Assembly (NCBI GenBank): GCA_026413225.1
Contig: CM048554.1
Location: forward strand, 71,602,463-71,666,462
Direction: 5' to 3'
Length of the DNA: 64,000 nt
From: Otis tarda
Taxonomy: Eukaryota; Chordata; Aves; Otidiformes; Otididae
Shown: piece after piece, positions 27,425 to 37,700 of the stretch
Layout: every line of letters starts with the position of its first letter
Numbering within the stretch: position 1 is the first letter of the stretch
Notes under the pieces: generated by a model
Seen by the model: the letters and a program-made list of their open reading frames with translations, nothing else
What the model was told of the DNA's origin: nothing
Database searches by the model: none
Made by a program: the position numbers and the translations under genes

Positions 27425-27699
27425 CAACACCTCACCCCACTTTATTCACTCACACACACCGGCCTTTAACACTCCTGGCCCCTCCCAGCGCGGAGGAGCT
27501 GTCCTTTAGCCGCCTCCAGTACTCGCTGCATTGTCAGGGCTCTCCATGAGGAGGCGGTTTAGGCGGCTGACATCCATACCCCATGCCCTCCTACACAGGA
27601 GCAACCCTCCCTGCCCAGGCTGGCGGAAGGGGCTCTCTCTCCCAAGCGGCGAGCAACCGGCTCAGGGCGGGCGGCGCCACCGCCAACGGCCGCAGAGGC

Positions 27700-27768
27700 G
27701 GGAGGGGAGGGGAGGGGAGGGGAGGGGAGGGGAGGGGAGGGGAGGGGAGGAGGGGAGGGGAGGGAGGG
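27700..27768 (+). repeat. (GGGGA)n purine tract
   Basis: About 13 GGGGA units with small interruptions, all purine on the plus strand, about 470-530 bp upstream of the FAM184A start codon. It is strongly G-quadruplex and triplex prone, and a likely site of assembly error and length polymorphism. Confidence 0.93.
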
Positions 27769-27792
27769 CAGCGCAGCGCAGCGCAGCGCGCG
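27768..27792 (+). repeat. (GCAGC)n short tandem repeat
   Basis: Four to five GCAGC units running into GCGCGC directly follow the purine tract, still within the promoter CpG island. Confidence 0.85.
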
Positions 27793-28232
27793 CACCTGCG
27801 GCGGGAAGGGGGAAGGCCAGGCCCCTCGGGCCGGCGCGCGCGGCCCCAGCTGCTCCGGGGGCGGGGAGGCTGCGGGCGGGCGGGCGAACGGGCGGAGCTA
27901 CCCGGTGACGCGGGGCTGCGCGGCGTAAACAGCCCGGCGGCAGCCCGGTAACCGGGCACGGCCGCCCCATTGCTGGTGCTCCCGCTCGGCCTTCAGCCTC
28001 CTTGCCCGGTGCTGGGCGGAACGGACGGGGAAGACGGGAGGCTGGCGCCGCTTCGCGCAGCAGCCCCGAGGGGTTGACGCCGCGGCGGGTGGGGGACGGC
28101 GGCGATAGGAAGCGCCTGGGGCGGGAGAAGCCGCTTCGGGCAGCGGTTCGCGTCCGGGGCGCCCTCGGCGCGGCTCCGCGGTAGGGCCGGTGCCTGCGGA
28201 AGCCGAGCGGCGGCGGGGGTCGGGCGGTGAAG

Positions 28233-28409
28233 ATGGCGACCCCGGGGATGGGCTGGCAGCAGCCGCAGCACAGCTACGGCGGCGGCGGCGGCAGCTCCGC
28301 GCCCGGCTCGGGAAAACTCGGCTCCGGCTCAGCCCAGCCGGGGCTGGGCGCCGAGCACAGCCCGGACCTGCATTTCAAAATGAGCAAGAAGATCGCCCAG
28401 CTGACGAAG
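28233..28409 (+). CDS. FAM184A: FAM184A coding exon 1 (N-terminus)
   Basis: Encodes the first 59 residues of FAM184A, a long, poorly characterised coiled-coil protein (about 1,100 residues in mammals). The N-terminus MATPGM-WQQ and the exon end HFKMSKKIAQLTK match what I recall of the mammalian protein. Between them lies a low-complexity, avian-looking Gly/Ser/Pro linker with five glycines (residues 16-20) from a (GGC)5 run. The ATG has A at -3 and G at +4, and an in-frame TAG at 28182-28184 rules out an upstream ATG extension. An in-frame GTG two codons earlier is not a plausible start. The exon ends in phase 0 at AAG|GTGAGG, a good donor, and joins codon 60 in exon 2. The 5' UTR extent is unknown. 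Confidence 0.95.
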
Positions 28410-31006
28410 GTGAGGAAGCCGCCTCCCCGCCGGGGCCTCCTTCTATTTCTTCCACATTTGTGGTTGGTTTCCCTTCGCTTCTTGCCAGCGCCGAGGCAGC
28501 GGTGCGGCTGAAGAGAGGCCGGCGGTTGGGGTCGATGTGGGAGCCGGATGAGGTGCGGCCGGCTTTGTACCCCCGGAGGCCGGGCCTGCGGCGGCCGCCT
28601 GGCCCCGGGGAACCGGAGCGCGTCGTGCCGGGGCTCCTGCGGGGAAGGCGCCGGCATCCCGCAACCGCCGTCGCCGGGAACAGCGGGTGTTAGGGACGAA
28701 CCGCTCACGGAAAGTGCCGCGGTTCCCGGTTAGCTGGGGCCAAATTCCGGCTGGCGCAGCCGGGTGTGTGGGGGGCGATCCCCGACGGCTAGGCTGGTAC
28801 CAGCTGTGTACGCTATGGAAATTGTCGCTTCTCTTCTAGCTCTTCTGTAAGCCGTTCTCAGAGTCTTTTCCAAGGGAGGGATTCAGGTGATGCTTGCTTT
28901 CCTTTTGCTGAAAATAAGTACTCTTATTTAAGGTGTCTAGTAACACCTTAAATGCCTTAGATGGTGAGGACAAAGTGTTGAGACTATCTCTGCTCTTTTA
29001 TTGCTGACGGAACAGTTTTCATGATCTCATCTCTAGTATAGAAAATACATGGTCTCCTTGGTAAAGGCTGGGGTAGAACTACAGGGTGTTTTAAAAACAT
29101 GTTGTTAGGGCTTGTAGTTCCCGTGTTTCAGATGTGGTTGTAGCTATGGTTTACTTAGAATAACTTAAATAAATGCTTTGGTGCTGTAATCCCAAGACAC
29201 TCAAGCTATAGGTGATAGCATTGCTTAGGAAATGGAAGGCAGATTATCTCTGTTAAAGAGAAAGCAGAAGAAAGAATTTCTGTTGAGAGTTACATAGCTT
29301 AAAACATTTAAAGGCAATTTAAAAACACTGTGGGAGCTGCTAGTATTCTTCAAATGTATGCTAAAATGAATGAAGGTGACATTTCATTGGAGCTAAGAAC
29401 GAAGACTACTGGCAATCTCACAGTGGAGACAGTTCATATTTATGCACAGTTGATGCACCGTCAACCAGTTAAAAGTAGTTTTTGTCAAGGAGCATCATGC
29501 ACCTTTGTGCACTGGAAAACTGATGACTGAGGGTATTTTGTCTTGTCTTTGAATTCAGAGTCAGATTTCTTTATATGTTAACATCAGTTGAACTAAAATT
29601 GTAATATCGTAAGGAGAAAAGTGGAATTAAAATAAGCTGAAGAATCTCTTTGGTTTTACTTGATATGCATACAAAGGATAAATTAAAGTATTAAAGATAT
29701 TACTGCAGACTTGTGCGCCTTGAAATGTTCAAAAAGCACCTGGAGACCATAAATGTATTTTTAGACTTGCTTTGCACATGCAATAGGCCTTAAGGTAGTA
29801 TTTTTTAAGAATTAATTTTTATTTGTGCGTGTGTGTCCTTTGATATATTTTTCCTTTCTTTCTCTAGGAATTTACACAGCAGTTTGTAGCTGATTTCAGA
29901 AACAGTGTTCCAATTCTGTTGTGAAGTAATTTGTGTGTACCCATGAGTTCCACATCACTGGGCACGTGCCCTGTGCTCTCCAAGTTACTGTGTGTCAGAT
30001 ATCTTCAGGTGGATTCTGAGGTGGATGTGAGTTAAACATGCATTTAAATGCATGGGGCCAGAATATATTGAACTTCTGTACTGGAAAACAGGAAGAGAGT
30101 GAAAGTAAATACTGTGTTTTTTCATAAATTGTTATGATCCATAGTAGAGTTCTAAAAATCTAGAAATTGTGTTCAGTCTTGCCAAAGACTTCAGAGTAGT
30201 GTGAATAAAAGCTATGAGTTGTCTTTTGCTTGTGTATTTACAATAACTGTAAACTATGTGCTTGTACAAGGAGTTTAGATGTGAATTAGAATTTTGCAGG
30301 ACTGGAATCTTGTATTTGTTTCCCAGTGACTTGCAGATTCTGGTGGTATTTTGGTTTGTGTGGTTTTGTTCTGTTTTCAAATTTTAGGGAGAAACTTGGA
30401 AAATCAGCTGATCTTTGTACTGACTAAAGGTCCAGAGTGAAGAACCGTATTTTACATGTAAACCAGGATGTAAAATAACAATACTTCTCTTGCACATATT
30501 GCACGATACAATTAAGAATTTAAAGATTAAGATAAAAAATACTCTGCAGCATTAATTTCATTGAGGTAGAGGTACACATTTTGACAGTGTTGTTAGAGGG
30601 TTCAGGTCCTGCTTTTCTCTTTGTTCCTTGACATTTCAGAAAGGGAGCCTTAAAAGAAGTACAGAAACTTCTGGGTAGAGTATAATCTAAACTTGCTAAC
30701 CTGCTCTAGAATCTGAAGCCTGATTCAATAGATGGCTGAAGAAATTTAATCCTTGAGAAAGGACTCCCGCTATAGGGGAAAAATATAAATGTGATACTTA
30801 ATTTTTATAAGTGAGAGTTAACTGATGGAGAAGAATTAACTTGACCTTGCAGAAGGCTTTTGGAAACAAGCTGATGCGAAAAAGATACTAGGATATTTCT
30901 GTGAAGGTCTTCTGACCAAATTCTGCTGTTCTAGTTTTGTCAAATGCTTACTAACTTACATGTATAGAATTCCTCTTCAGTAATCTAGGAACTTCTTATT
31001 AAGAAT
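28410..31006 (+). other. Proximal intron 1, unique sequence
   Basis: No repeat family was recognised. The first 300 bp is the tail of the CpG island. A cryptic exon candidate (29868-30008) is described under findings. A 66-codon plus frame near 29330-29530 has no recognisable features. Confidence 0.5.
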
Positions 31007-31100
31007 TGGCCAAGTGCAAGGTCCTGCACCTGGGTTGTGGCAATCCCAGGCACAAATACAGGCTGGGCGGAGAATGGATTGAGAGCAGCTCTGAGGAGAA
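31007..31100 (+). mobile_element. Outer CR1, part 1
   Basis: CR1 ORF2 sequence (CCAAGTGCAAGGTCCTGCAC and on) that stops at GAGGAGAA. Its natural continuation resumes at 31549 after a younger CR1 insertion. Confidence 0.8.
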
Positions 31101-31548
31101 GGGCCACAAAGATGATCAGAGGGCTGGAGCACCTCTCCTATGAGGACAGGCTGAGAGAGTTGGGGCTGTTCAGCCTGGAGAAGAGGAGGCTCCGGGGAGA
31201 CCTGATAGCGGTCTTCCAATACCTCAAGGGGGCCTACAGGAAAGATGGGGAGAAGCTGTTCAGTAGGGCCTGTTGTGATAGGACAAGGGGTAATGGGTTT
31301 AAATTAGAAGGAGGTAGGTTTAGATTAGATATTAGAAAAAAAATTTTTTACAATGAGAGTTGTAGAGCACTGGAACAGGTTGCCCAGAGAGGTGGTGGAT
31401 GCCCCATCCCTGGAAATGTTCAAGGCCAGGCTGGATGAGGCTCTGAGCAACCTGATCTAGTCAGGGATGTCCCTGCTTCTTGCAGGGGGGTTGGACTAGA
31501 TGACCTTTGAAGGTCTCTTCCAACTCTAACCATTCTATGATTCTATGA
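31101..31548 (+). mobile_element. Inner CR1 inserted in outer CR1
   Basis: A 5'-truncated CR1 starting at GGGCCACAAAGATGATCAGA and running to a full 3' tail (ATTCTATGATTCTATGA). Its frame carries [20 protein letters not shown]. The outer CR1 breaks exactly at its ends, so it landed inside a pre-existing CR1 in the same orientation. Confidence 0.8.
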
Positions 31549-31616
31549 CTTGGAAGTGCTGGTGACGAGAAGCTCAACATGAGCCAGCGATGTGTGCTAG
31601 TTGCATCACAAGAAGT
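31549..31616 (+). mobile_element. Outer CR1, part 2
   Basis: CTTGGAAGTGCTGGTGACGA followed by AAGCTCAACATGAGCCAGC continues the outer CR1. It ends at GAAGT (31612-31616), the target duplication of the LTR element that follows. Confidence 0.8.
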
Positions 31617-32747
31617 TGTCGTAGTTCAGCCCTGATCAGGACCAGACTACGCAGTCTCTCTCTCACTCCCCCCACCCTCTGAGAGAACAGGGAGAGAAAA
31701 TATAAGGAAAAACGGCTCGAGGTTTGAGATAAGGACAGGGAGAAATCCTTAAAGTTACCGTCACGGGCAAAACAGACTCGACTTGGGGAAAACTATTCAT
31801 TTATTACTACAAACAGCAGGATAATGAGACAGGGAACAAGATAACCTCCATTCACCCCTCCCTCTTCCCAAGCTTAACACCATCTCTACTACCTTCCCCC
31901 TGAGCGGCACAGGGGGGAAGAGGGAATGGGGGTTGCAGTCAGTTCATCATACGTTGTTTCACGCCGCTGCTTCATTGTCGGGGGAAGAACTCCTCACATT
32001 ACATCCCTGCTCTGTTGTGGGGTCCCTCCCACGGGCCACAGTCCTTTGTGAAACTGCTCCGGCGTGGGTCATCTCTTCCACGGAGTACAGTCTCCAGAAC
32101 AGCTGTCCCAGCGGGCCCTCCACGGGCCACAGCCACCTTCAGGCATCCACCTCCCCCGGTACGGGGTCCTTCACGGGCTCCAAGTGGATCTCTGCTCCTC
32201 CGTGGACCTCCATGGGCTGCAGGGGGACAACCTGCTCCACCATGGTCGTCACCACAGGCTGCAGGGGAATCTTGGCCAGGAGCAACATTACTCCTCCCCT
32301 CCTTCTGAACTGACCTTGGTGTCTGCAGCCGTTCCTCACAACAGGCTGGTAGATGTCTCTCGGGATTTTTTTTACATCTTACTTCTCATCTCCTTTCCAC
32401 TTCTTGCAGCCAGGCTGGACCGAGTCGGGCCCAGTCGGCTGCCTGGCGAGAGGCCAGAGGGTGAGGCCTGCAAGGCCCATGAGGCCTGCGCCTCCCCGTC
32501 TGCGCCTCTGCCCCCGCTCAGCTTCTTCACATCTTCTCTTCTCTCTTTTTTCTCTGTTTTCCCCTTCTTAAATACGTTATCGCAGAGGCGTTATCACGGG
32601 ACATTCTGCTACCAATCGGCTCGACCTTGGCCAGCAGCAGGTCCGCCCTAGGCCTGGCCAAGTCCACTGAACAAAGGGGAGCGACTTCTAGCAGTTTCCT
32701 GCAGAAGCTACCACCTTAGGCCCCCCCTCACTAACAAAACCACGACA
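31617..32747 (-). repeat. 3' LTR of the compact element (1131 bp)
   Basis: Identical by eye to the other LTR at offset 1440, and 1442 beyond the C run near 31896. The reverse-strand TATTTAAG box and CCAAT-like ATTGG are conserved with the solo copies. Antisense frames up to 195 codons are a by-product of its GC richness. Confidence 0.93.
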
Positions 32748-32762
32748 TTCCACCCCTCGCCT
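32748..32762 (-). other. Polypurine tract of the compact element
   Basis: On the sense (minus) strand AGGCGAGGGGTGGAA immediately precedes the 3' LTR start TGTCGTGG, the position required for plus-strand DNA priming. Confidence 0.75.
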
Positions 32763-33031
32763 CTGCGAATTACGTATTTAAGAATTCTAATTAAAATACA
32801 CACACATCAACAGAAAAGAAAAAGAATTCCCAGCACCAAGAATCAAAATAATATCCTCAAAACACCAACTGTGGATATACCAGGCAATTTACACACAATT
32901 CACCACTTATCCCTTCACCACAATCAGAACATAAATTTTCCCCTAATCATTTTGCTCTTTTGTCAAGTTCAATCCCTGTTTTGCCCATTACCGCTCCCAA
33001 TTAAACTCAATCCTTATCTCAAATTCCTCGA

Positions 33032-33049
33032 GCCCCACGTTGGGCGCCA
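33032..33049 (-). other. Primer-binding site, tRNA-Lys (CTT type)
   Basis: The plus strand reads GCCCCACGTTGGGCGCCA, the 3' end of tRNA-Lys(1,2) including CCA. The match extends to 22 nt (33028-33049). It lies 7 nt inside the 5' LTR. Lys1,2 priming is known in beta-retroviruses such as Mason-Pfizer monkey virus. Confidence 0.9.
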
Positions 33050-33056
33050 AAATAAC

Positions 33057-34189
33057 TGTCGTAGTTCAGCCCTGATCAGGACCAGACTACGCAGTCTCTC
33101 TCTCACTCCCCCCACCCTCTGAGAGAACAGGGAGAGAAAATATAAGGAAAAACGGCTCGAGGTTTGAGATAAGGACAGGGAGAAATCCTTAAAGTTACCG
33201 TCACGGGCAAAACAGACTCGACTTGGGGAAAACTATTCATTTATTACTACAAACAGCAGGATAATGAGACAGGGAACAAGATAACCTCCATTCACCCCTC
33301 CCTCTTCCCAAGCTTAACACCATCTCTACTACCTTCCCCCCCTGAGCGGCACAGGGGGGAAGAGGGAATGGGGGTTGCAGTCAGTTCATCATACGTTGTT
33401 TCACGCCGCTGCTTCATTGTCGGGGGAAGAACTCCTCACATTACATCCCTGCTCTGTTGTGGGGTCCCTCCCACGGGCCACAGTCCTTTGTGAAACTGCT
33501 CCGGCGTGGGTCATCTCTTCCACGGAGTACAGTCTCCAGAACAGCTGTCCCAGCGGGCCCTCCACGGGCCACAGCCACCTTCAGGCATCCACCTCCCCCG
33601 GTACGGGGTCCTTCACGGGCTCCAAGTGGATCTCTGCTCCTCCGTGGACCTCCATGGGCTGCAGGGGGACAACCTGCTCCACCATGGTCGTCACCACAGG
33701 CTGCAGGGGAATCTTGGCCAGGAGCAACATTACTCCTCCCCTCCTTCTGAACTGACCTTGGTGTCTGCAGCCGTTCCTCACAACAGGCTGGTAGATGTCT
33801 CTCGGGATTTTTTTTACATCTTACTTCTCATCTCCTTTCCACTTCTTGCAGCCAGGCTGGACCGAGTCGGGCCCAGTCGGCTGCCTGGCGAGAGGCCAGA
33901 GGGTGAGGCCTGCAAGGCCCATGAGGCCTGCGCCTCCCCGTCTGCGCCTCTGCCCCCGCTCAGCTTCTTCACATCTTCTCTTCTCTCTTTTTTCTCTGTT
34001 TTCCCCTTCTTAAATACGTTATCGCAGAGGCGTTATCACGGGACATTCTGCTACCAATCGGCTCGACCTTGGCCAGCAGCAGGTCCGCCCTAGGCCTGGC
34101 CAAGTCCACTGAACAAAGGGGAGCGACTTCTAGCAGTTTCCTGCAGAAGCTACCACCTTAGGCCCCCCCTCACTAACAAAACCACGACA
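33057..34189 (-). repeat. 5' LTR of the compact element (1133 bp)
   Basis: Same sequence as 31617-32747 apart from two extra C at about 33340. It ends ACCACGACA on the plus strand and is followed by the second GAAGT target duplication. Confidence 0.93.
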
Positions 34190-34194
34190 GAAGT

Positions 34195-34766
34195 GTGGCC
34201 CGCAGGTCAAGGGAGGTGTTTTTTCCCCTTCTATTCCACTCTCGTGAGACCCCACCTGGAATGCTGCGTCCAGCTCTGGACCCCCCAACAGAAGAAGGAC
34301 ATGGACCTGTTGATGTGAGTCCAGAGGAGGGCCACGAAGATGATCAGAGGGCTGGAGCACCTCTCCGCTGAGGACAGGCTGAGAGAGTTGAGGCTGTTCA
34401 GCCTGGAGAAGAGAAGGAGACCTTATAGCAGCCTTCCAGTACCTAAAGGGGGCCTACAGGAAAGGTGAGGAGAAACTCTTCAGTAGGGCCTGTTGCAATA
34501 GGAAAAGTGGTAATGGTTTTAAAATAGAGGGAGGCAGATTCAGGCTTCATACAAGGAAAAAAAAATTTTACACTGAGGGTAGTAGAACACTGGCATAGGT
34601 TGCCCAGAGAGGTGGTGGATGCCCCATCCCTGGAAACATTCAAGGCTGGGTTGGACGGGGCTCTGAGGAACCTGATCTGGTTGGAGATGTCCCTGCTTCT
34701 TGCAAGGGGGTTGGACCAGATGATCTTTTAAAGGTGCCTTCCAACCTAAACTATTCTGTGATTCTC
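34195..34766 (+). mobile_element. Outer CR1, part 3 (3' end)
   Basis: It resumes the CR1 interrupted by the LTR element: GTGGCCCGCAGGTCAAGGGA, then the ORF2 C-terminal region, 3' UTR and an ATTCTGTGATTCT tail. A small deletion removes part of the LFSLEKRR-to-GDL region near 34410. Confidence 0.88.
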
Positions 34767-37700
34767 ATACCACTTCTTAATTGTGCTTCTCAAATTGTTT
34801 TATGCCTTATATAAATGAGACACTTCTTGCATGCCTTCCAACTGTTTTTCCCTTTTATTTTTTTTTTTTTTTTGTCTTCCAACTCTTATCTAAGACTGCC
34901 TTGAAGAGATACTAAGTCTATCAGTGGATTTAGAGCTGAAGACTGTCACTTTACCAGGTTAAAACAAACCCACCGATATAGTATAGTAAAAGGAAATCTA
35001 AATATGCATGGGACGTTGCCAAAGGGATACACATAGTTAAGTTATCCAGACAGCTTCTGTCTTCTGACAAAAGAAATATGACTCAATAGTTTATTTTTTG
35101 CCTATCCTTTTAGTTTGTTTTACGAGCTGTGAGTAGCAGCAGAAAAAAATATTTTCCCCACAGAAGATGCCGGTCACTCGCGAAGTAAGTGTAAAATTCC
35201 AAAATTAGGATTCCTCTGTTATGTTTTTTAATTACTTAAGGAAGATCCGATGTTTCAGTCAAAATAATACAGGAACATAAAGAAAAAGGTGAAATGTTTT
35301 TAATAACCTCATTTAATCAATAATTCAGGGTGAGGCAAAATAAGATACAAATCCATTTTACTAAGTGCAACACTTCTGAAGTGCTTAACTTTTTTTTTTT
35401 TTTTATTGGAGGGGAGGGGGAAGACTTCTTGATTTAACTTTAATATGCTTAATTTACAGGGGAACGTAAAACAAGTATTTAGAAATGCAGCTTTAAAAAA
35501 TAAGATGATACTCTGTCCTGTTTAAAGACTGTGGTATCTTATAACTGAAGCAATTTTAAGTCTTCCTTTTCAGTATAAGCTCCTTATTTTTAGGCATTTT
35601 GAAAGATCTGTGTACCAGTTTGGGGATAAAGCAGCATCTGACACAAAGATTAAAGACAACAAGAAACAAACTGCGATTATGAGATTGCGTATATGTGTGT
35701 ACTGCATGCTGGAGTGCTGATGTAGTGTTGAATTATGCCTGCTACAGATGAAAATATGCATATATATTTTATTAGTTTGCATAAGACAACTAGAATAGAA
35801 AACAAAAAGCAAGTTGCTGCTATGCTTACATTGGTAGGGGAGAATGGGATTAGTTTTTATAATTGCCAGAGGAGTACAAGTTTAAGCTTTTTTTTTTTTT
35901 TTTTTTTTTTTGTGCTGTAGTTTGCAGCTTGAACACTTGTGATTGAGAAATCCATATCCTGAATGTATCTGCAAAGTCTGTTGTGCAAGCTTTGTGACAT
36001 CAACACAAATCTTTGACTTTTATGGAATAACTGCATAACCTGCACTGGGATTATGCAATGAGAGTCTTCAGCATTGATTTGGTTGCATGTTATTGGTTGC
36101 AGAAATTTTACGTTAATTGGAAGAAGAATCTGTAAGTGCTATGCAGACGATACATACCCTACGGTGATAGTTTCAATCTACTTAATATAAAGAAAAAACT
36201 ATACAAAACTCTGATGCTTTCCCTTGGTCCATCCTTAGAGATGGATAGTTCAGTTCTGGTAAGGTTCCACAAAATTCAAATAGTTCAAAGACTGAGGTAA
36301 CACAGTTACCCAAGGTGCAGCATACTTCATGCAGAAACCAGTATCTGTGATGCCTGAAACCAGAGTTCTGTTTTCAACTCTGCAGTCAGCTTATTTTGCA
36401 AATGTGGGAAACTGCTTTATTATTGTTTTTCTTTTTTTTTTTTTTTTTTTTTTTTAAAAAAGAAATTTTTCCTTTGTTTTCTTTTCTGTCTTCCTGAGTT
36501 AGAGAGAAGTACTTAGAGAATATATGTTAATGTGGTAGTTAGCTCAGTAAGTTGCTTGGGGATGTAGATAGTAAATTTATTTCAAAGAATAAAGAGCAAA
36601 TTTGCTGACCTTTAATTCGTATGCTTATGCTTCTTACTGTGTGGACTTTTTTTTTTGCTGAGATGGTTAAAGGTGTCCCTCAGCAGTACTGTGGAAGTAA
36701 GAGCTGTAGGGTTTAACTTATGTTAATGATTCTTAACAAAATGTTTCCACTGGAATTTTGTCCATTTTTATTTGGAAGTATTGTGCTTCTGGAAGCAAAA
36801 CAAGCTCTTGCAGAAGGTTCATTGTACACAGGGTTATAAGAAAACTTAAAAGAAGAGCCCTTAAAAATAGGGAAGAAATTGGAATCTAAAAAACCCTGTA
36901 GAACTGTTTTGATTTTAGCTGTCATCATGTGGTAGTTGATGCGGTTAACAGTTTTCTGAAAACTTGGGATTTAGTTTTTTAAGCAACCTTATGTCATCTC
37001 TCCAATGTGTGTTAACATTGGCAGCAGGCCAGTATTTGCTAGCAGTTCTAGGATTGCATGCAAAGGACTGAAATTTTGAGGCAGATGAGATTTGAGTACG
37101 TATTTGAATGTCAAATTTTTTGCATATGCTTCTGACTGGTAATGTAGGAATAAATGTTATATTTTGTTATTACAGAAAAATAGTTCTCAAAGACTAGAAA
37201 ATGTAATATTATCCATTCAATTCTTTTACATTTCTCTGGAGATACTTAATTTTGGTTTGTGTTAATTATTCCAAAGATAGCTGCAGTCCTCTAAGAAGGG
37301 AGAGACTGAAGGTAGGAACTGAGAAAGTTAGAAAGACAATATTTCTGAAGCAGATATCTTAAGATTTTCCTTTTTTTAGTCATGCTGGCCTAGTCTCTCC
37401 ATCTTCCCTTTCTGACTCTGTCCGTGTAGTGTTCTGACTGTGTCTGTATTCTGCAGTAGTTATGGTCTTAGCAAGGGATGTTCACAGAAGTTTTCTGTAC
37501 CTATGATGGTATGAAGACAAAGGTGGGATTGGGTAAAAATGACATATCTTTAATACCCCCTGGTATAGTTTAGAAAGAGTAGGTAGAGCTTTCAAACTCT
37601 CAAAATCTCCTTCAGACCTTAAGTAAAACCAGCAGTTATTGTCTTTGTCTGAATACTTGCTAGTTGAAGCACTTAAAATGGCTTCAAAGCAGCTGTGGCT

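Larger units (their letters stand above)
27630..28790 (+). promoter_or_regulatory. FAM184A: FAM184A CpG-island promoter and 5' UTR
   Basis: Dense CpG and GC boxes surround coding exon 1. No TATA box is evident near the start codon, as expected for a CpG-island promoter. The segment from about 27960 to the start codon contains no ATG, so translation should begin at 28233. The transcription start cannot be fixed from sequence alone. A purine-rich repeat and a GCAGC repeat lie at the upstream edge. Confidence 0.85.
32748..33056 (-). other. 309-bp non-coding internal region of the compact element
   Basis: Bounded by the two LTRs. Apart from the primer-binding site and polypurine tract it is A/C-rich on the plus strand and contains no retroviral domain. 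It may hold a packaging signal, but none can be identified by eye. Confidence 0.85.
31617..34189 (-). mobile_element. Compact two-LTR retroelement, tRNA-Lys primed, no coding region
   Basis: A complete LTR element on the minus strand: 5' LTR 33057-34189, internal region 32748-33056 (309 bp), 3' LTR 31617-32747. It is flanked by the 5-bp target duplication GAAGT (31612-31616 and 34190-34194). The LTRs have TGTCGTGG...CTACGACA ends, with TGTCGT/ACGACA as inverted termini. A primer-binding site and a polypurine tract are present, but gag, pol and env are absent, so it must have moved with proteins supplied in trans. The tRNA-Lys primer suggests a class II (ERVK/beta-like) relative. The LTRs differ only by two C in a C run, so insertion was recent. 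Confidence 0.92.

Noticed and set aside
28227-28232. GTG two codons upstream as the FAM184A start
   Set aside because: The ATG at 28233 has a strong context and gives the conserved MATPGM N-terminus.
1-28232. Exons of MAN1A1, the expected upstream neighbour from mammalian synteny
   Set aside because: No sequence resembling its coding exons was seen; its end is presumably upstream of the window.
27531-28300. Several 90-125-codon frames on both strands upstream of FAM184A
   Set aside because: Composition artefacts of the GGGGA repeat and CpG island; they conflict with the FAM184A promoter and 5' UTR.
28190-28693. 167-codon frame overlapping FAM184A exon 1
   Set aside because: A shadow frame running through the exon and into intron 1, with no ATG start (28190 is GTG).
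31617-34189. Simple tandem duplication of a 1.1-kb GC-rich unit
   Set aside because: The spacer has a tRNA-Lys primer site and a polypurine tract at the right places, and GAAGT flanks the whole unit, so it is a two-LTR element.
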